This document shows positions 45,937 through 54,550 of a stretch of 64,000 bases of DNA, piece after piece. Location of the stretch: NCBI GenBank assembly GCA_013347225.1, contig CP054595.1:3654415-3718414 (forward strand), in the 5' to 3' direction. The translations under genes were made by a program, and so were the position numbers. The first letter of the stretch is position 1. Every line of letters starts with the position of its first letter. Source of the DNA: Candidatus Accumulibacter similis. GTDB lineage: Bacteria > Pseudomonadota > Gammaproteobacteria > Burkholderiales > Rhodocyclaceae. Below the pieces are notes generated by a model, which was given only the letters and a program-made list of their open reading frames with translations, did no database searches and was not told where the DNA came from.

Positions 45937-46352
45937 GTTTCGATGATCTCGAAATCGTGGGTGATGGCAGCCGTCTTGCCAAGCATGATCGAAGCCGAGC
46001 AGTACTTATCCTTCGACAGTTCGATCGCCCGCGCCACAGCATCCGGCTTCAGCTGCCTGCCGCTGACGCGGAAGTGGAAATGGATGCTGGTGAACACCCG
46101 TGGTTCGCTCTCCGCCCGCTCCGCGTGCAAGCTCACCTCGCAGCCGGTGACGGCTTGGCGCCCCTTCTTCAGGATCAGCACGACGTCGTAGGCGGTGCAA
46201 CCGCCGGTGCCGGCGAGCAGCAGTTCCATCGGCCGCGGTGCCAGGTTGCGCCCGCCTGCCTCGGGAGCACCGTCCATCACCAGCGCATGATTGCTGCCCG
46301 TCTCTGCCAGAAACGACATCCCGCTGCCAGTCCACTTCACCGTACACTCCAT
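45933..46352 (-). CDS. OsmC-family protein (second)
   Basis: 139 residues. Cysteines in GGCTAYDVVLILKKG and KYCSASIMLGKTA are placed as in the YhfA-like branch of OsmC. It starts MECTVKWTGSGMSF, with a long GGAGG-like site upstream. It ends on the CTAG shared with coq7. Role probably in reducing organic hydroperoxides or thiol chemistry. Confidence 0.88.
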   Translation of the reverse strand: MECTVKWTGSGMSFLAETGSNHALVMDGAPEAGGRNLAPRPMELLLAGTGGCTAYDVVLILKKGRQAVTGCEVSLHAERAESEPRVFTSIHFHFRVSGRQLKPDAVARAIELSKDKYCSASIMLGKTAAITHDFEIIET

Positions 46353-46610
46353 TTTTCCTCCTTGTCTTCGGAACCCTTGACCTGCCGGCCCGATTGTAGC
46401 CGCAAGTCCGCCACCACGGCCCACCGGTACATGCTGCACCGCAACATGCCGAACGAGAGAAGAACGCCCAGGCGGAACGGCAGGCGTTGCACATAGTGAA
46501 AAGCTTCTCAGGAAAATTATCCAAACTAATGGATATTAAAAGGCTTCCGCAATTTCAATGGATCACACCGCTAGCCCGAAAAAAACCATGGCGCAACGCA
46601 CAAAAAATAG

Positions 46611-46639
46611 TTGACCTTTGCTCTCGGAGCGGCCATAAT
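46611..46639 (+). promoter_or_regulatory. Strong sigma-70 promoter upstream of candidate small RNA
   Basis: TTGACC (46611-46616), 17 bp, CATAAT (46634-46639), with an A-rich UP-element-like stretch (CAAAAAATAG) just upstream. Five of six positions match in each hexamer. Predicted start near 46646. The AT-rich patch (about 46495-46620) stands out from GC-rich surroundings. Confidence 0.7.
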
Positions 46640-46645
46640 CTCTTC

Positions 46646-46751
46646 AACGTAATCACTTGCAGCGGGGACCTCCCTCCTACTCACCTTGTCTCCTCCACCC
46701 TCCTCGTTTGGTGTGGATTTAGCGCGGCTCCCAGGAGTCGCGCTTTTTTTT
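46646..46751 (+). ncRNA. Candidate small RNA with CU-rich, anti-Shine-Dalgarno-like region
   Basis: About 106 nt between a strong promoter and an intrinsic terminator, with no start codon and ribosome-binding site in a useful frame. A 37-nt stretch (46669-46705) is almost free of purines and carries several CCTCC/CCTCCC motifs, complementary to Shine-Dalgarno sites; one lies in a loop of a short CACC/GGTG hairpin (46696-46713). A poly-U tail fits Hfq binding. It could alternatively be an attenuated leader of rplM, but rplM has its own promoter downstream. Confidence 0.6.
46721..46751 (+). terminator. Intrinsic terminator of the candidate small RNA
   Basis: AGCGCGGCTC (46721-46730) pairs with GAGTCGCGCT (46735-46744), one G-U pair, loop CCAG, followed by a run of seven T. 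Confidence 0.9.
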
Positions 46752-46857
46752 GTGCTCTTCGCATCCGCTCGCCACGGCAACCTCCGGCAGCCGCCGGGCC
46801 CAACTACCGCGCCTTGCACGGGATGCAGGCAGTCGGCTCGATGAGGCGAATGAGCAA

Positions 46858-46887
46858 TTGACACCGATCCCGGACTTGCAATAACAT
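46858..46887 (+). promoter_or_regulatory. Promoter of rplM-rpsI
   Basis: TTGACA (46858-46863) is perfect; TAACAT (46882-46887) is 18 bp away. Start near 46894, leader of about 34 nt. The remainder of the 575-bp gap between 46353 and 46927 holds the small RNA and no other gene I can support. Confidence 0.6.
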
Positions 46888-46927
46888 GCTGGGCTTTCCG
46901 TTATCAGGCAAAAGGACGGCGTTTTTG

Positions 46928-47356
46928 ATGAAGACTTTCTCCGCCAAGCCGCATGAAGTAACGCGAGAGTGGCTCCTGGTTGATGCTACCGACAAGGTGC
47001 TCGGTCGACTGGCCACCGAGATCGCGCGCCGCTTGCGCGGCAAGCACAAGCCCATATTCACCCCGCACGTCGATACCGGCGACTACATCGTCGTCACCAA
47101 CGTCGAGAAGTTGCGCGTCACGGGCAACAAGGCCGAGGACAAGAAGTACTACCGGCACTCGGGCTACCCCGGCGGCCTTTACGAAACGAACTTCACCAAG
47201 ATGCAGCAACGCTTCCCGGAACGTATCCTGCAACAGGCCGTGAAGGGCATGCTGCCGAAGGGCCCGCTCGGTTACGCGATGCTCAAGAAGATGAAGTGCT
47301 ACGCGGGCGCAACACATCCACATGCTGCGCAGCAGCCAAAGGTTGTCGAACTCTAA
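46928..47356 (+). CDS. rplM: 50S ribosomal protein L13
   Basis: 142 residues, normal length, with L13 text REWLLVDATDKVLGRLA, GDYIVVTNVEKLRVTGNK and GMLPKGPLGYAMLKKMK. Followed by rpsI after 9 bp, the usual pair. Confidence 0.98.
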   Translation: MKTFSAKPHEVTREWLLVDATDKVLGRLATEIARRLRGKHKPIFTPHVDTGDYIVVTNVEKLRVTGNKAEDKKYYRHSGYPGGLYETNFTKMQQRFPERILQQAVKGMLPKGPLGYAMLKKMKCYAGATHPHAAQQPKVVEL

Positions 47357-47365
47357 GGGCTCATG

Positions 47366-47758
47366 ATGGCAGACAATTATTTCTATGGCACCGGGCGGCG
47401 GAAGAGCGCGGTAGCGCGCGTCTTCATGAAGCGCGGAAGCGGCAAGTTCGTGGTCAACGGCAAGCCGGTGGACGATTTCTTCTCGCGCGTCACTGGCCGC
47501 ATGATCGTCCGGCAGCCACTGCACCTGATCGAGCAGCCGAACGATTTCGACATCCTGGTCAATGTCTCGGGTGGCGGCGAATCGGGGCAGGCCGGAGCCG
47601 TGCGTCATGGCATCACGCGCGCCCTGATCGCCTACGATCTCGCGCTCAAGCCCGTGCTGTCCAAGGCAGGCTTTGTCGCTCGCGACGCGCGTGAAGTCGA
47701 GCGCAAGAAGGTCGGTTTCCACAAGGCACGTCGCCGCAAGCAGTTCTCGAAGCGCTGA
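47366..47758 (+). CDS. rpsI: 30S ribosomal protein S9
   Basis: 130 residues from ATG 47366 (another ATG at 47363; the AAGGG spacing favours the second). FYGTGRRKSAVARV and the C-terminal basic tail KKVGFHKARRRKQFSKR, which reaches tRNA in the P site, are intact. Confidence 0.98.
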   Translation: MADNYFYGTGRRKSAVARVFMKRGSGKFVVNGKPVDDFFSRVTGRMIVRQPLHLIEQPNDFDILVNVSGGGESGQAGAVRHGITRALIAYDLALKPVLSKAGFVARDAREVERKKVGFHKARRRKQFSKR

Positions 47759-47776
47759 GCCGTTTCGGCAACGCAA

Positions 47777-47802
47777 CGAAAGCCGCCCAAGGGCGGCTTT
47801 CG
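47777..47802 (+). terminator. Hairpin terminator after rpsI
   Basis: CGAAAGCCGCCC and GGGCGGCTTTCG form a perfect 12-bp stem with an AA loop (slightly opened in practice), then GTGTGTT. Weak U-tract. Confidence 0.75.
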
Positions 47803-47852
47803 TGTGTTCGGAAGCTGTCAAGCCACCACTCAACGCAATTGCGGAGGCCAGG

Positions 47853-48881
47853 ATGATCAGAGTCGGCATCGTCGGCGGCACCGGTTACACCGGTGTCGAG
47901 CTGTTGCGCCTGCTGGCGCGGCACCCGGAAGTTCAGATTGCCAGCATCACCTCGCGCGGCGATGCCGGTACCGATGTCACGCAGATGTTTCCCAACCTGC
48001 GCGGACGATTGCGGCTTCGTTTCGAGGATCCGGCCACGGCCAACCTCAAGAGCTGCGACGTCGTCTTCTTCGCCACACCGAACGGCGTGGCGATGGCGCA
48101 GGCGCCGGCGCTGCTCGATGCCGGTGTGCGCGTCATCGATCTTGCTGCCGACTACCGCATCAGCGATGTCGCCGACTGGAGCCGCTGGTACGGGATGCAG
48201 CATGCGAGCCCGGAATGGGTCGGCAAGGCCGTGTACGGACTACCGGAAATGAACCGCGCAGCGATCCGCAATGCGCGCCTGGTGGCCAACCCCGGCTGCT
48301 ATCCGACCGCCGTCCAACTCGGCTTCATGCCACTCCTCGAGCGAGGGCTGGTCGAACCCGACCATCTCATCGCCGATGCCAAGTCCGGCGTTTCGGGCGC
48401 CGGCCGCAAGGCCGAGGTGGCAACCCTTTTCGCCGAAGCTTCGGACAACTTCAAGGCCTATGCCGTTCCCGGACACCGGCACCTGCCCGAGATCCGCCAA
48501 GGCCTCTCGGCGATGGCCGGCAAACCGGTCGGGCTGACTTTCGTGCCGCACCTGACTCCGATGATTCGTGGCATCCATGCCACGCTCTACGCCCGCATCG
48601 GGACCGAAGCCGACTTCCAGGCGCTGTTCGCGGAGCGCTACCGCGACGAGCCTTTTGTCGACGTCCTGCCAGCGGGCTCGCACCCCGACACGCGCTCGGT
48701 GCGCGCCGCCAACACCTGCCGGATCGCCGTCCACCGGCCGCAAGGCGGGGCGATCGTCGTCGTTCTTGCGGTGATCGACAATCTCGTCAAGGGTGCTGCC
48801 GGACAGGCCGTCCAGAATCTGAACATCATGTTCGGCCTCCCCGAAACGGTCGGTCTGCAGCAGATCGCCGTGCTCCCCTGA
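47853..48881 (+). CDS. argC: N-acetyl-gamma-glutamyl-phosphate reductase
   Basis: 342 residues. NADP-binding GIVGGTGYTGVELLRLL at the start, catalytic Cys in VANPGCYPTAVQLG, and His in VPGHRHLPEIRQGL and FVPHLTPM. Third step of arginine synthesis. GGAGG site before ATG 47853. Confidence 0.97.
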   Translation: MIRVGIVGGTGYTGVELLRLLARHPEVQIASITSRGDAGTDVTQMFPNLRGRLRLRFEDPATANLKSCDVVFFATPNGVAMAQAPALLDAGVRVIDLAADYRISDVADWSRWYGMQHASPEWVGKAVYGLPEMNRAAIRNARLVANPGCYPTAVQLGFMPLLERGLVEPDHLIADAKSGVSGAGRKAEVATLFAEASDNFKAYAVPGHRHLPEIRQGLSAMAGKPVGLTFVPHLTPMIRGIHATLYARIGTEADFQALFAERYRDEPFVDVLPAGSHPDTRSVRAANTCRIAVHRPQGGAIVVVLAVIDNLVKGAAGQAVQNLNIMFGLPETVGLQQIAVLP

Positions 48882-49226
48882 ACGCGCGCTTCGTGGCGCG
48901 GCAGCGCAAAGCCCGCCGCCGGCCCGAAGCGGTCGGTCAGCGTGCGCTCTCCCGGCAGGACCGCCGGCGGTCAAAGGTGCTATGATTCGCCGCCAGCGCT
49001 GGACGGCGCGCCGCGTTGCCCGCTCGCTGCGGCGGACGCTGCGCCACGACAGACGAACAGGACGGTCCGTCCCCGGTCCGCGGCCCTGCCGACCACAGGC
49101 GGCACCCACTGCCCGCCGAGCCTTTCCCGGCAACGGCGCCGGGGCGATTGTGCTCGGTCATGAACTCGCCGCGGTGACCGCTGTCCACTGGCGGACAACA
49201 AGTGAACACATTTCGGAGAAATATTG
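48882..49226. other. Intergenic region (345 bp)
   Basis: GC-rich stretch between argC and erpA with no gene I can support. TATGAT at 48981-48986 could be a -10, but no -35 is visible at the right distance. I see no palindrome suited to an IscR site. Confidence 0.35.
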
Positions 49227-49577
49227 ATGAATGTAGCGACGGAAATGCCCATGCCTTTCGTTTTCACCGACAGCGCGGCCGGCAAGGTAAGGGAACTGAT
49301 CGAAGAAGAGGGCAACCCGGACCTCAAGTTGCGCGTCTTCGTCACCGGCGGCGGCTGCTCGGGCTTCCAGTATGGCTTCACCTTTGACGAGGTGGCGAAC
49401 GACGACGACACGGCACTGCAGAAGAACGGCGTCACGCTGCTGGTCGATCCGATGAGTTATCAGTACCTGGTCGGTGCCGAAATCGATTACACCGAGGGAC
49501 TGGAGGGTTCGCAGTTCGTGATCAAGAACCCGAACGCTTCATCGACCTGCGGCTGCGGCTCTTCGTTCTCGGTCTAG
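49227..49577 (+). CDS. erpA: Iron-sulfur cluster insertion protein ErpA
   Basis: 116 residues. A-type carrier with Cys in VTGGGCSGFQYGF and in SSTCGCGSSFSV. Donates Fe-S clusters to apo-proteins, fitting the many Fe-S proteins encoded in this window. ATG at 49227 with GGAGA 10 bp upstream. Confidence 0.95.
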   Translation: MNVATEMPMPFVFTDSAAGKVRELIEEEGNPDLKLRVFVTGGGCSGFQYGFTFDEVANDDDTALQKNGVTLLVDPMSYQYLVGAEIDYTEGLEGSQFVIKNPNASSTCGCGSSFSV

Positions 49578-49698
49578 GCCAGCCGACGGCGGCGGGAGAC
49601 AGACGCCCCGCCGCGCTGGCGGCACCCGGGCGCGCCCTTTTGGCGCCGCCCGCAACGATGTCACGACGTCGCGCTGCGGCGCGCTCGCCTGTTTTTCT

Positions 49699-50634
49699 TC
49701 ACCCCTCGTGCAGCAGACTTGCCAGCGTCGCCAGCAGTACCGCAGCGCATGCCCCGTGAGCAACCGCCAGCCCGAGGCTGAAGCCCGCAAGTACCGTCAG
49801 GATGCCGAGGGAAGCCGTCGCAGCGAGCATAAACAGCAGCAGCGCCGCGGCCCGCCGCCGATGCTCGGCACCGGACAACGCCTGCAGTCCCGCCGTGCCA
49901 AGAAGCAGCAGCGTCGCCAGGGCTGCGTAGCGATGCAGCAGGTGCAGGTTGACACCGGCCGGATCGCCTGGCAGCGGGGCCGCCTGCAGCACGGCAAGCG
50001 TCTGCAGAGCCGGCCAGCCTGCCGCCTCGGGCCACCACCTGCCGTCACAGTCGGGAAAGCTGGTACACGCTGGCGCCATGTAACTGGCGCCGATCAGCGC
50101 GCCGAGGATGACCGTCAGCGTCAGGCACGCCGCTCCAAGACGCAGCAGCACGGTTGGCGCTCCCCCTCGCTGCAGGATCATCGGCGGCGGCTCGCTGGCC
50201 AGTGCCACCCGCCAGGAGAAGCTGACCAGCCCAAGGCCGCCGAGGATGTTCAACAGGTTCACCAGAGTCAACCGCGGGTCCGAGCTCCAGATGCCGAGTG
50301 CCGACAGCGCCAGCATGAGGAACAGGAGCAATGTTGCCGGCAACGCCACCGGGCCCATTGGCGGTGGCCGCCAGCACTTCCAGACGAGAACACAGGCGAG
50401 CAACAGCGACAGTGAAGCAACGCCGCGGTGCAGCAGACGTGCCAGCCCGTACTCGGGTCCTGCCGGCGGCAGCGCCAGCAGCCGCGCGTAGCAGGCAGGC
50501 CAGTCGGCACAACCGAGGCCGGCGCCGTCGAGCCGCAGATAGGCGCTGACGACAACGACCAGCAGGGACAACGCGGTCAGCAGACGCGCCAGCACACTGA
50601 TTCGCCGCCGACGAAGGCCCTGACTGAAGTTCAT
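49699..50634 (-). CDS. CtaA/COX15-family protein, divergent
   Basis: 311 residues, eight membrane helices. Cysteine pairs GCADWPAC and CTSFPDC follow the pattern of Bacillus-type CtaA. Of the four heme-ligand histidines expected, three are seen (LLHRG, LLHRYA, VAHGA), but the position in helix 4 reads LLNILGG, so one seems missing. Its start overlaps the stop of the canonical heme A synthase gene (ATGA). It may modulate heme A assembly rather than catalyse it. Confidence 0.8.
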   Translation of the reverse strand: MNFSQGLRRRRISVLARLLTALSLLVVVVSAYLRLDGAGLGCADWPACYARLLALPPAGPEYGLARLLHRGVASLSLLLACVLVWKCWRPPPMGPVALPATLLLFLMLALSALGIWSSDPRLTLVNLLNILGGLGLVSFSWRVALASEPPPMILQRGGAPTVLLRLGAACLTLTVILGALIGASYMAPACTSFPDCDGRWWPEAAGWPALQTLAVLQAAPLPGDPAGVNLHLLHRYAALATLLLLGTAGLQALSGAEHRRRAAALLLFMLAATASLGILTVLAGFSLGLAVAHGACAAVLLATLASLLHEG

Positions 50635-51683
50635 CTGGCGTGACCGGAAGCGTACTGTGGCAGGCGGAGTTCGTGGTTCAGCCAGAGCAGCAGGGCAAGA
50701 ACGACCATCGCCCCCCCCTGATGCGCCGCCCCCAGAGCCACCGGTACCGCCAGCAACAGCGTCGCGATGCCGAGGCCGATCTGCGCGAACACCCCGAGCA
50801 GCAACAGGGCCACCGCCAGGCGTGCCCTGTTCGAGACCGCCGCCCGGCGCGTCTTCCACCATAACCACGGGACGAAAAAGACCAGCAGCCAGGCGCCCAG
50901 GCGATGGTCGAACTGCACCAGCGCCATATTGTTGAAGAAGTTGAGGTACCAGGGATCGATGATGAAGCTCTCCGGTGGCAACACATGCCCGTTCATCAGC
51001 GGGAAGCTGTTGTAGGCCTTGCCGGCGCGAATGCCGGCGACGAAACCGCCGCTGACCACCATGTAACCGACGAGGACCGTCAGCCAGAAGCCGGTGCGCT
51101 GCAGGCTTCTCACCGCCGCATCGTGCGTCGCCCCGCGTGGCGGGGAGAGGAGATCCAGCGCCACCCAGAACATGGCGATGAAGATCAGGAAGGCCAGCGA
51201 CAGATGCGCCGTCAGCCGATAGTGGCTGACCCGCGGATCATCGACCAGTCCGCTCTTCACCATGTACCAGCCCATCGCCCCCTGCAGCCCACCAAGAAGG
51301 AAAATGCCGACGAGCTTCGGCACCAGTGCCGGCTCGAGCTTGCCGCGCCACCAGAAGTACAGCAAGGGCAGCAGGAAGACGACGCCGATCAGTCGTCCCA
51401 GGACGCGGTGCACGTACTCCCAGAAGAAAATGCCCTTGAACTCGTCGAGCGTCATCCTGTGGTTGACCTGTAGGTATTCCGGCGTCTGCCTGTACTTCTC
51501 GAAAGTCTCTTCCCACTGCGCCTGGTCGAGGGGCGGAATGACACCGACGATCGGCTGCCATTCGACGATCGACAGTCCGGAATGAGTCAGGCGGGTGACG
51601 CCGCCGACCACAAGGATGGCAAAGACCATCGCACTGCAGACCAGCAGCCAGGCCGCGACGTGTCGACGAGCGACTGTATCCAT
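50631..51683 (-). CDS. ctaA: Heme A synthase
   Basis: 350 residues from ATG 51683, eight membrane helices. Type without Cys pairs; all four heme-ligand histidines present (WEYVHR, LTAHLS, FDHRLG, GAAHQG). Oxidises heme O to heme A. Divergent from the heme-copper cluster, which suggests that an enzyme with heme A or O is assembled here. Confidence 0.92.
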   Translation of the reverse strand: MDTVARRHVAAWLLVCSAMVFAILVVGGVTRLTHSGLSIVEWQPIVGVIPPLDQAQWEETFEKYRQTPEYLQVNHRMTLDEFKGIFFWEYVHRVLGRLIGVVFLLPLLYFWWRGKLEPALVPKLVGIFLLGGLQGAMGWYMVKSGLVDDPRVSHYRLTAHLSLAFLIFIAMFWVALDLLSPPRGATHDAAVRSLQRTGFWLTVLVGYMVVSGGFVAGIRAGKAYNSFPLMNGHVLPPESFIIDPWYLNFFNNMALVQFDHRLGAWLLVFFVPWLWWKTRRAAVSNRARLAVALLLLGVFAQIGLGIATLLLAVPVALGAAHQGGAMVVLALLLWLNHELRLPQYASGHAR

Positions 51684-51990
51684 GACAGGGTTACCGACTT
51701 CCGGAAAGGGGGAGGAGGCGCGAATTATATGCGCATCGGAATGAGCAGTGGGCAGCCGCCTGCAGGCCCACCCGGATGCGACGATCGGCCGCAGCCACAG
51801 CAGCGAAATGCCGATGATTGCTGGCCTGGACGGGCATTGCAGGTGGCCGGGGTTCTTGACGTGCATCAAATCAATCGACCGGCGCCTACGGGTATTCTTC
51901 GGGCAATTGTGCCCGGCAGGGCCAAGATTTTCGACGTTATCTGCAATCTGGCCGCGCCGCGAGCGCATCTCAGCGATGGAGGGTACAACT
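51684..51990. other. Divergent promoter region of ctaA and the heme-copper cluster (307 bp)
   Basis: The region holds an FNR/DNR-like box (51856-51869) and a -10 (51893-51898) for the rightward genes. I find no clear promoter for ctaA and no open frame that looks coding. Confidence 0.5.
51856..51898 (+). promoter_or_regulatory. FNR/DNR-like activator box and -10 of the heme-copper cluster
   Basis: TTGACGTGCATCAA (51856-51869) matches the FNR-family pattern TTGA(T/C)-N4-(A/G)TCAA at all positions. A -10-like TATTCT (51893-51898) puts the start near 51904-51905, so the box is centred at about -42, the class II activator position. This predicts induction by low oxygen or, if the factor is DNR-type, nitric oxide. 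Leader about 86 nt. Confidence 0.7.
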
Positions 51991-52140
51991 ATGGCCGACA
52001 ACAACGATGGCGACATTCCGTTCATGCAGAGGCTGCTGGACAACCATTTCCTGCTTCTCTTCCTCGGAGTTGCGTCACCCGGACTGCTCTACATCCTGTG
52101 GGGCATCATCGACATCATGAACACGCCGCTCGCCAGATAA
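51991..52140 (+). CDS. Small membrane subunit ahead of heme-copper enzyme
   Basis: 49 residues, one hydrophobic helix (about 18-40), GGAGG site 8 bp upstream. Its place immediately before the CuA subunit fits small accessory subunits of heme-copper enzymes; no family recognised. Confidence 0.6.
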   Translation: MADNNDGDIPFMQRLLDNHFLLLFLGVASPGLLYILWGIIDIMNTPLAR

Positions 52141-52171
52141 GTCGTTCAGCCACATCAGGGAGATTCCAAAC

Positions 52172-52711
52172 ATGAGTGCAATTCTGCCGCCATCCGAGCG
52201 GCTCTGGTGGAAGCAGCCCATCGACAAGGTCGAATGGGCGTGGATCGCGATCGCCTTCGTCTGGGGCATGATCATGTTCGCGATGATGATTTACTGGCAC
52301 ATCTACGGCAAGCAGAACCTGTCGAACGAGGCCTACAAGACCACACCCGAGTTGTTCGCCGCCAAGGCCGAGAAGTTCATTGCCGAGAACACCATCCGCA
52401 CCGAGACCGAGCGAAACATCCCGGTGGTCAAGGTTCCGGCCGGTGGCGACGGCTACCTGATTGCCCGCCTGTGGGACTGGTACCCGATTCTCGAGTTGGA
52501 GAAGGGCCAGACCTACAAGATCCATCTGTCGTCCCTCGACTACAACCACGGCTTCTCGCTGCAACCGGTGAACATCAACATCCAGGTGATCCCGGGCTAC
52601 GAGCACGTCGTCAAGATGACCCCGACGAAGGAAGGCACCTACGCCATCGTCTGCAACGAATACTGCGGCATCGGCCACCACTCGATGCTCGGCCGTATCT
52701 ACGTGAAATAA
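52172..52711 (+). CDS. Heme-copper enzyme subunit II with CuA site
   Basis: 179 residues. One N-terminal membrane helix (about 23-43), then a cupredoxin domain with the full CuA ligand set: His126 (YNHGF), Cys161, Glu163, Cys165, His169, Met172 in CNEYCGIGHHSM. Accepts electrons from cytochrome c. No c-type heme domain. Short relative to aa3 subunit II, like B-type oxidases and their sNOR relatives. Confidence 0.88.
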   Translation: MSAILPPSERLWWKQPIDKVEWAWIAIAFVWGMIMFAMMIYWHIYGKQNLSNEAYKTTPELFAAKAEKFIAENTIRTETERNIPVVKVPAGGDGYLIARLWDWYPILELEKGQTYKIHLSSLDYNHGFSLQPVNINIQVIPGYEHVVKMTPTKEGTYAIVCNEYCGIGHHSMLGRIYVK

Positions 52712-52726
52712 GGGGGGAACAAACAG

Positions 52727-54421
52727 ATGGCAACGACTTACCGTACCTGTCCCGTCTCCGGGCTGCAGTTCGAGGACCAGGCCGAGAAGCTGATGCGCTG
52801 GAACGCCGTCGCCGGCGTCCTCTGGCTGCTGGTCGGCGGCATCACGGCGCTGCTGGTGATCCTCACCCGCTGGCCAGCGATCAAGCTGCTGCCGGCCGAC
52901 CAGTTCTACCTGATCCTGACCGCGCACGGCATCGACATGCTGATCCTGTGGATCCTGTTCTTCGAGATGGCAGTGCTCTACTTCGCCTCATCGACACTGC
53001 TCAGGTGCCGGCTGGCAACGCCAAAGATCGCCTGGCTGGGTTTCTGGCTGATGGTCGTCGGTGGCATCATGGCCAACGTCGCGATCTTCCAGGGCGAGTC
53101 GAGCGTCATGTTCACCTCCTACGTCCCGATGCAGGCGGCTTGGCACTTCTACCTCGGCATCATCCTAGTCGCCGTCGGCGCGCTGCTCGGCACCGCCGTG
53201 TTCTTCGGTACGCTGGTCGTCGCCAAGCGCGACAGGACCTACCAGGGCTCGCTGCCACTGGTCACCTTCGGCGCGCTGACGGCGGCGATCATCGCCACCT
53301 TCACCATCCTGGCAGGTGCCGGCATCCTCGTACCGACCTTCTTCTGGTCGATCGGCCTGATCAAGGAAATCGACGCCCAGTTGTACCGCATGGTGTGGTG
53401 GGGTCTCGGGCACTCGTCGCAGCAGATCAACGTCGCGGCACACGTCTCTGTCTGGTACCTGACCGCCGCCGTGATCTTCGGCGCCAAGCCGCTGTCCGAG
53501 AAAGTGTCGCGCTTCGCCTTCCTGCTCTACATCCTCTTCCTGCAGCTCGCCAGTGCGCACCACCTGCTCTCCGACCCCGGCATGAGCGCCGAGTGGAAGG
53601 TGCTCAACACCTCCTATTTCATGTACTTCGCGGTGATGGCGTCGATGATCCACGGTTTCACGGTTCCCGGCGCAATCGAAGCGGCCCAGCGGCGCAAGGG
53701 CTACACCAACGGCCTGTTCGAATGGCTGCGCAAGGCGCCATGGGGCAACCCGGTGTTCTCCGGCATGTTCATCTCGCTCGTCAGCTTCGGCTTCCTGGGT
53801 GGCATCTCCGGTGTCGTCCTCGGTACCGAGCAGATCAACATGCTGATGCACAACACCTTCTACGTGCCGGGCCACTTCCACACCACGGTCGTCACCGGTA
53901 CGACACTGGCCTTCATGGCGATCACCTACCTGCTCGTACCGGTCCTGTTCCGGCGTGAGATGATCCTGCCGAAGCTCTGCCAGATCCAGCCCTACCTGTT
54001 CGGCATCAGCATGTCGGTCCTCGGCCTGGTGATGATGGGCGCCGGTACGCTCGGCGTCTCGCGCCGCCACTGGGACATGGCCTTCTCGGGCGCACCGTTC
54101 CAGTATGAGTGGCCGGGTGCTGCCTATCTGATGATGGGGCTGACCGGGATTTTCGGTGTCATCGCCGTGATCGGTGGCGGCCTGTGGATCCTGCTCGTGG
54201 TCGGTTCGCTGCTCTTCGGCAAGAAGCTCGACGGAGGCAGGGTCTCCGACAAGCCGACGCCGATCCCGGCAGCGACCCCGGCGGCTTCGGCCGTGGCGCA
54301 CGGCAGCGAGCACGTCGGCGTCCCCGGCACCGTCGTCCTCGCCCTGCTGCTCTTCGTCTCCTTCGTGTTGTACTATTTCGTGAACTGGAAGTACCTGTCG
54401 GAAGTCTGGCTGTTGAGCTGA
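52727..54421 (+). CDS. Heme-copper oxidase-family subunit I lacking the cross-linked tyrosine (sNOR-like)
   Basis: 564 residues, about 14 membrane helices. Heme and CuB ligands are complete: His67, His229, His278-His279, His383, His385. Where oxidases have HPEVY or HPQVY, this protein has HSSQQ (His229, Gln233 at the Tyr position). Loss of that Tyr is expected in NO reductase branches of the superfamily, and gene order with a CuA subunit and senC recalls the norSY-senC cluster of ammonia oxidisers. An oxygen reductase with altered chemistry is the alternative. Confidence 0.8.
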   Translation: MATTYRTCPVSGLQFEDQAEKLMRWNAVAGVLWLLVGGITALLVILTRWPAIKLLPADQFYLILTAHGIDMLILWILFFEMAVLYFASSTLLRCRLATPKIAWLGFWLMVVGGIMANVAIFQGESSVMFTSYVPMQAAWHFYLGIILVAVGALLGTAVFFGTLVVAKRDRTYQGSLPLVTFGALTAAIIATFTILAGAGILVPTFFWSIGLIKEIDAQLYRMVWWGLGHSSQQINVAAHVSVWYLTAAVIFGAKPLSEKVSRFAFLLYILFLQLASAHHLLSDPGMSAEWKVLNTSYFMYFAVMASMIHGFTVPGAIEAAQRRKGYTNGLFEWLRKAPWGNPVFSGMFISLVSFGFLGGISGVVLGTEQINMLMHNTFYVPGHFHTTVVTGTTLAFMAITYLLVPVLFRREMILPKLCQIQPYLFGISMSVLGLVMMGAGTLGVSRRHWDMAFSGAPFQYEWPGAAYLMMGLTGIFGVIAVIGGGLWILLVVGSLLFGKKLDGGRVSDKPTPIPAATPAASAVAHGSEHVGVPGTVVLALLLFVSFVLYYFVNWKYLSEVWLLS

Positions 54422-54431
54422 TCCGGCAACC

Positions 54432-54490
54432 GTCCCCGCGCCGCCAGCGCGGGGACCTGCCTCAATCGGGCTTGGCCAACAGGCCCGATT
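54432..54490 (+). terminator. Two tandem hairpins after subunit I
   Basis: GTCCCCGCGC/GCGCGGGGAC (54432-54456, perfect 10-bp stem) and AATCGGGC/GCCCGATT (54464-54490, 8-bp stem). No U-tract follows, so they may slow, stabilise or partly end transcription between the structural genes and cyoE. Confidence 0.5.
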
Positions 54491-54550
54491 CAAGCAGGGG
54501 CTCCATCCCACTACCCGCTCATTCACCTGATCGCCACGCTATCGACGCCA

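Noticed and set aside
46646..46751. Reading the 106-nt element as a short coding gene
   Set aside because: No start codon with a ribosome-binding site and no sensible frame; structure fits RNA better.
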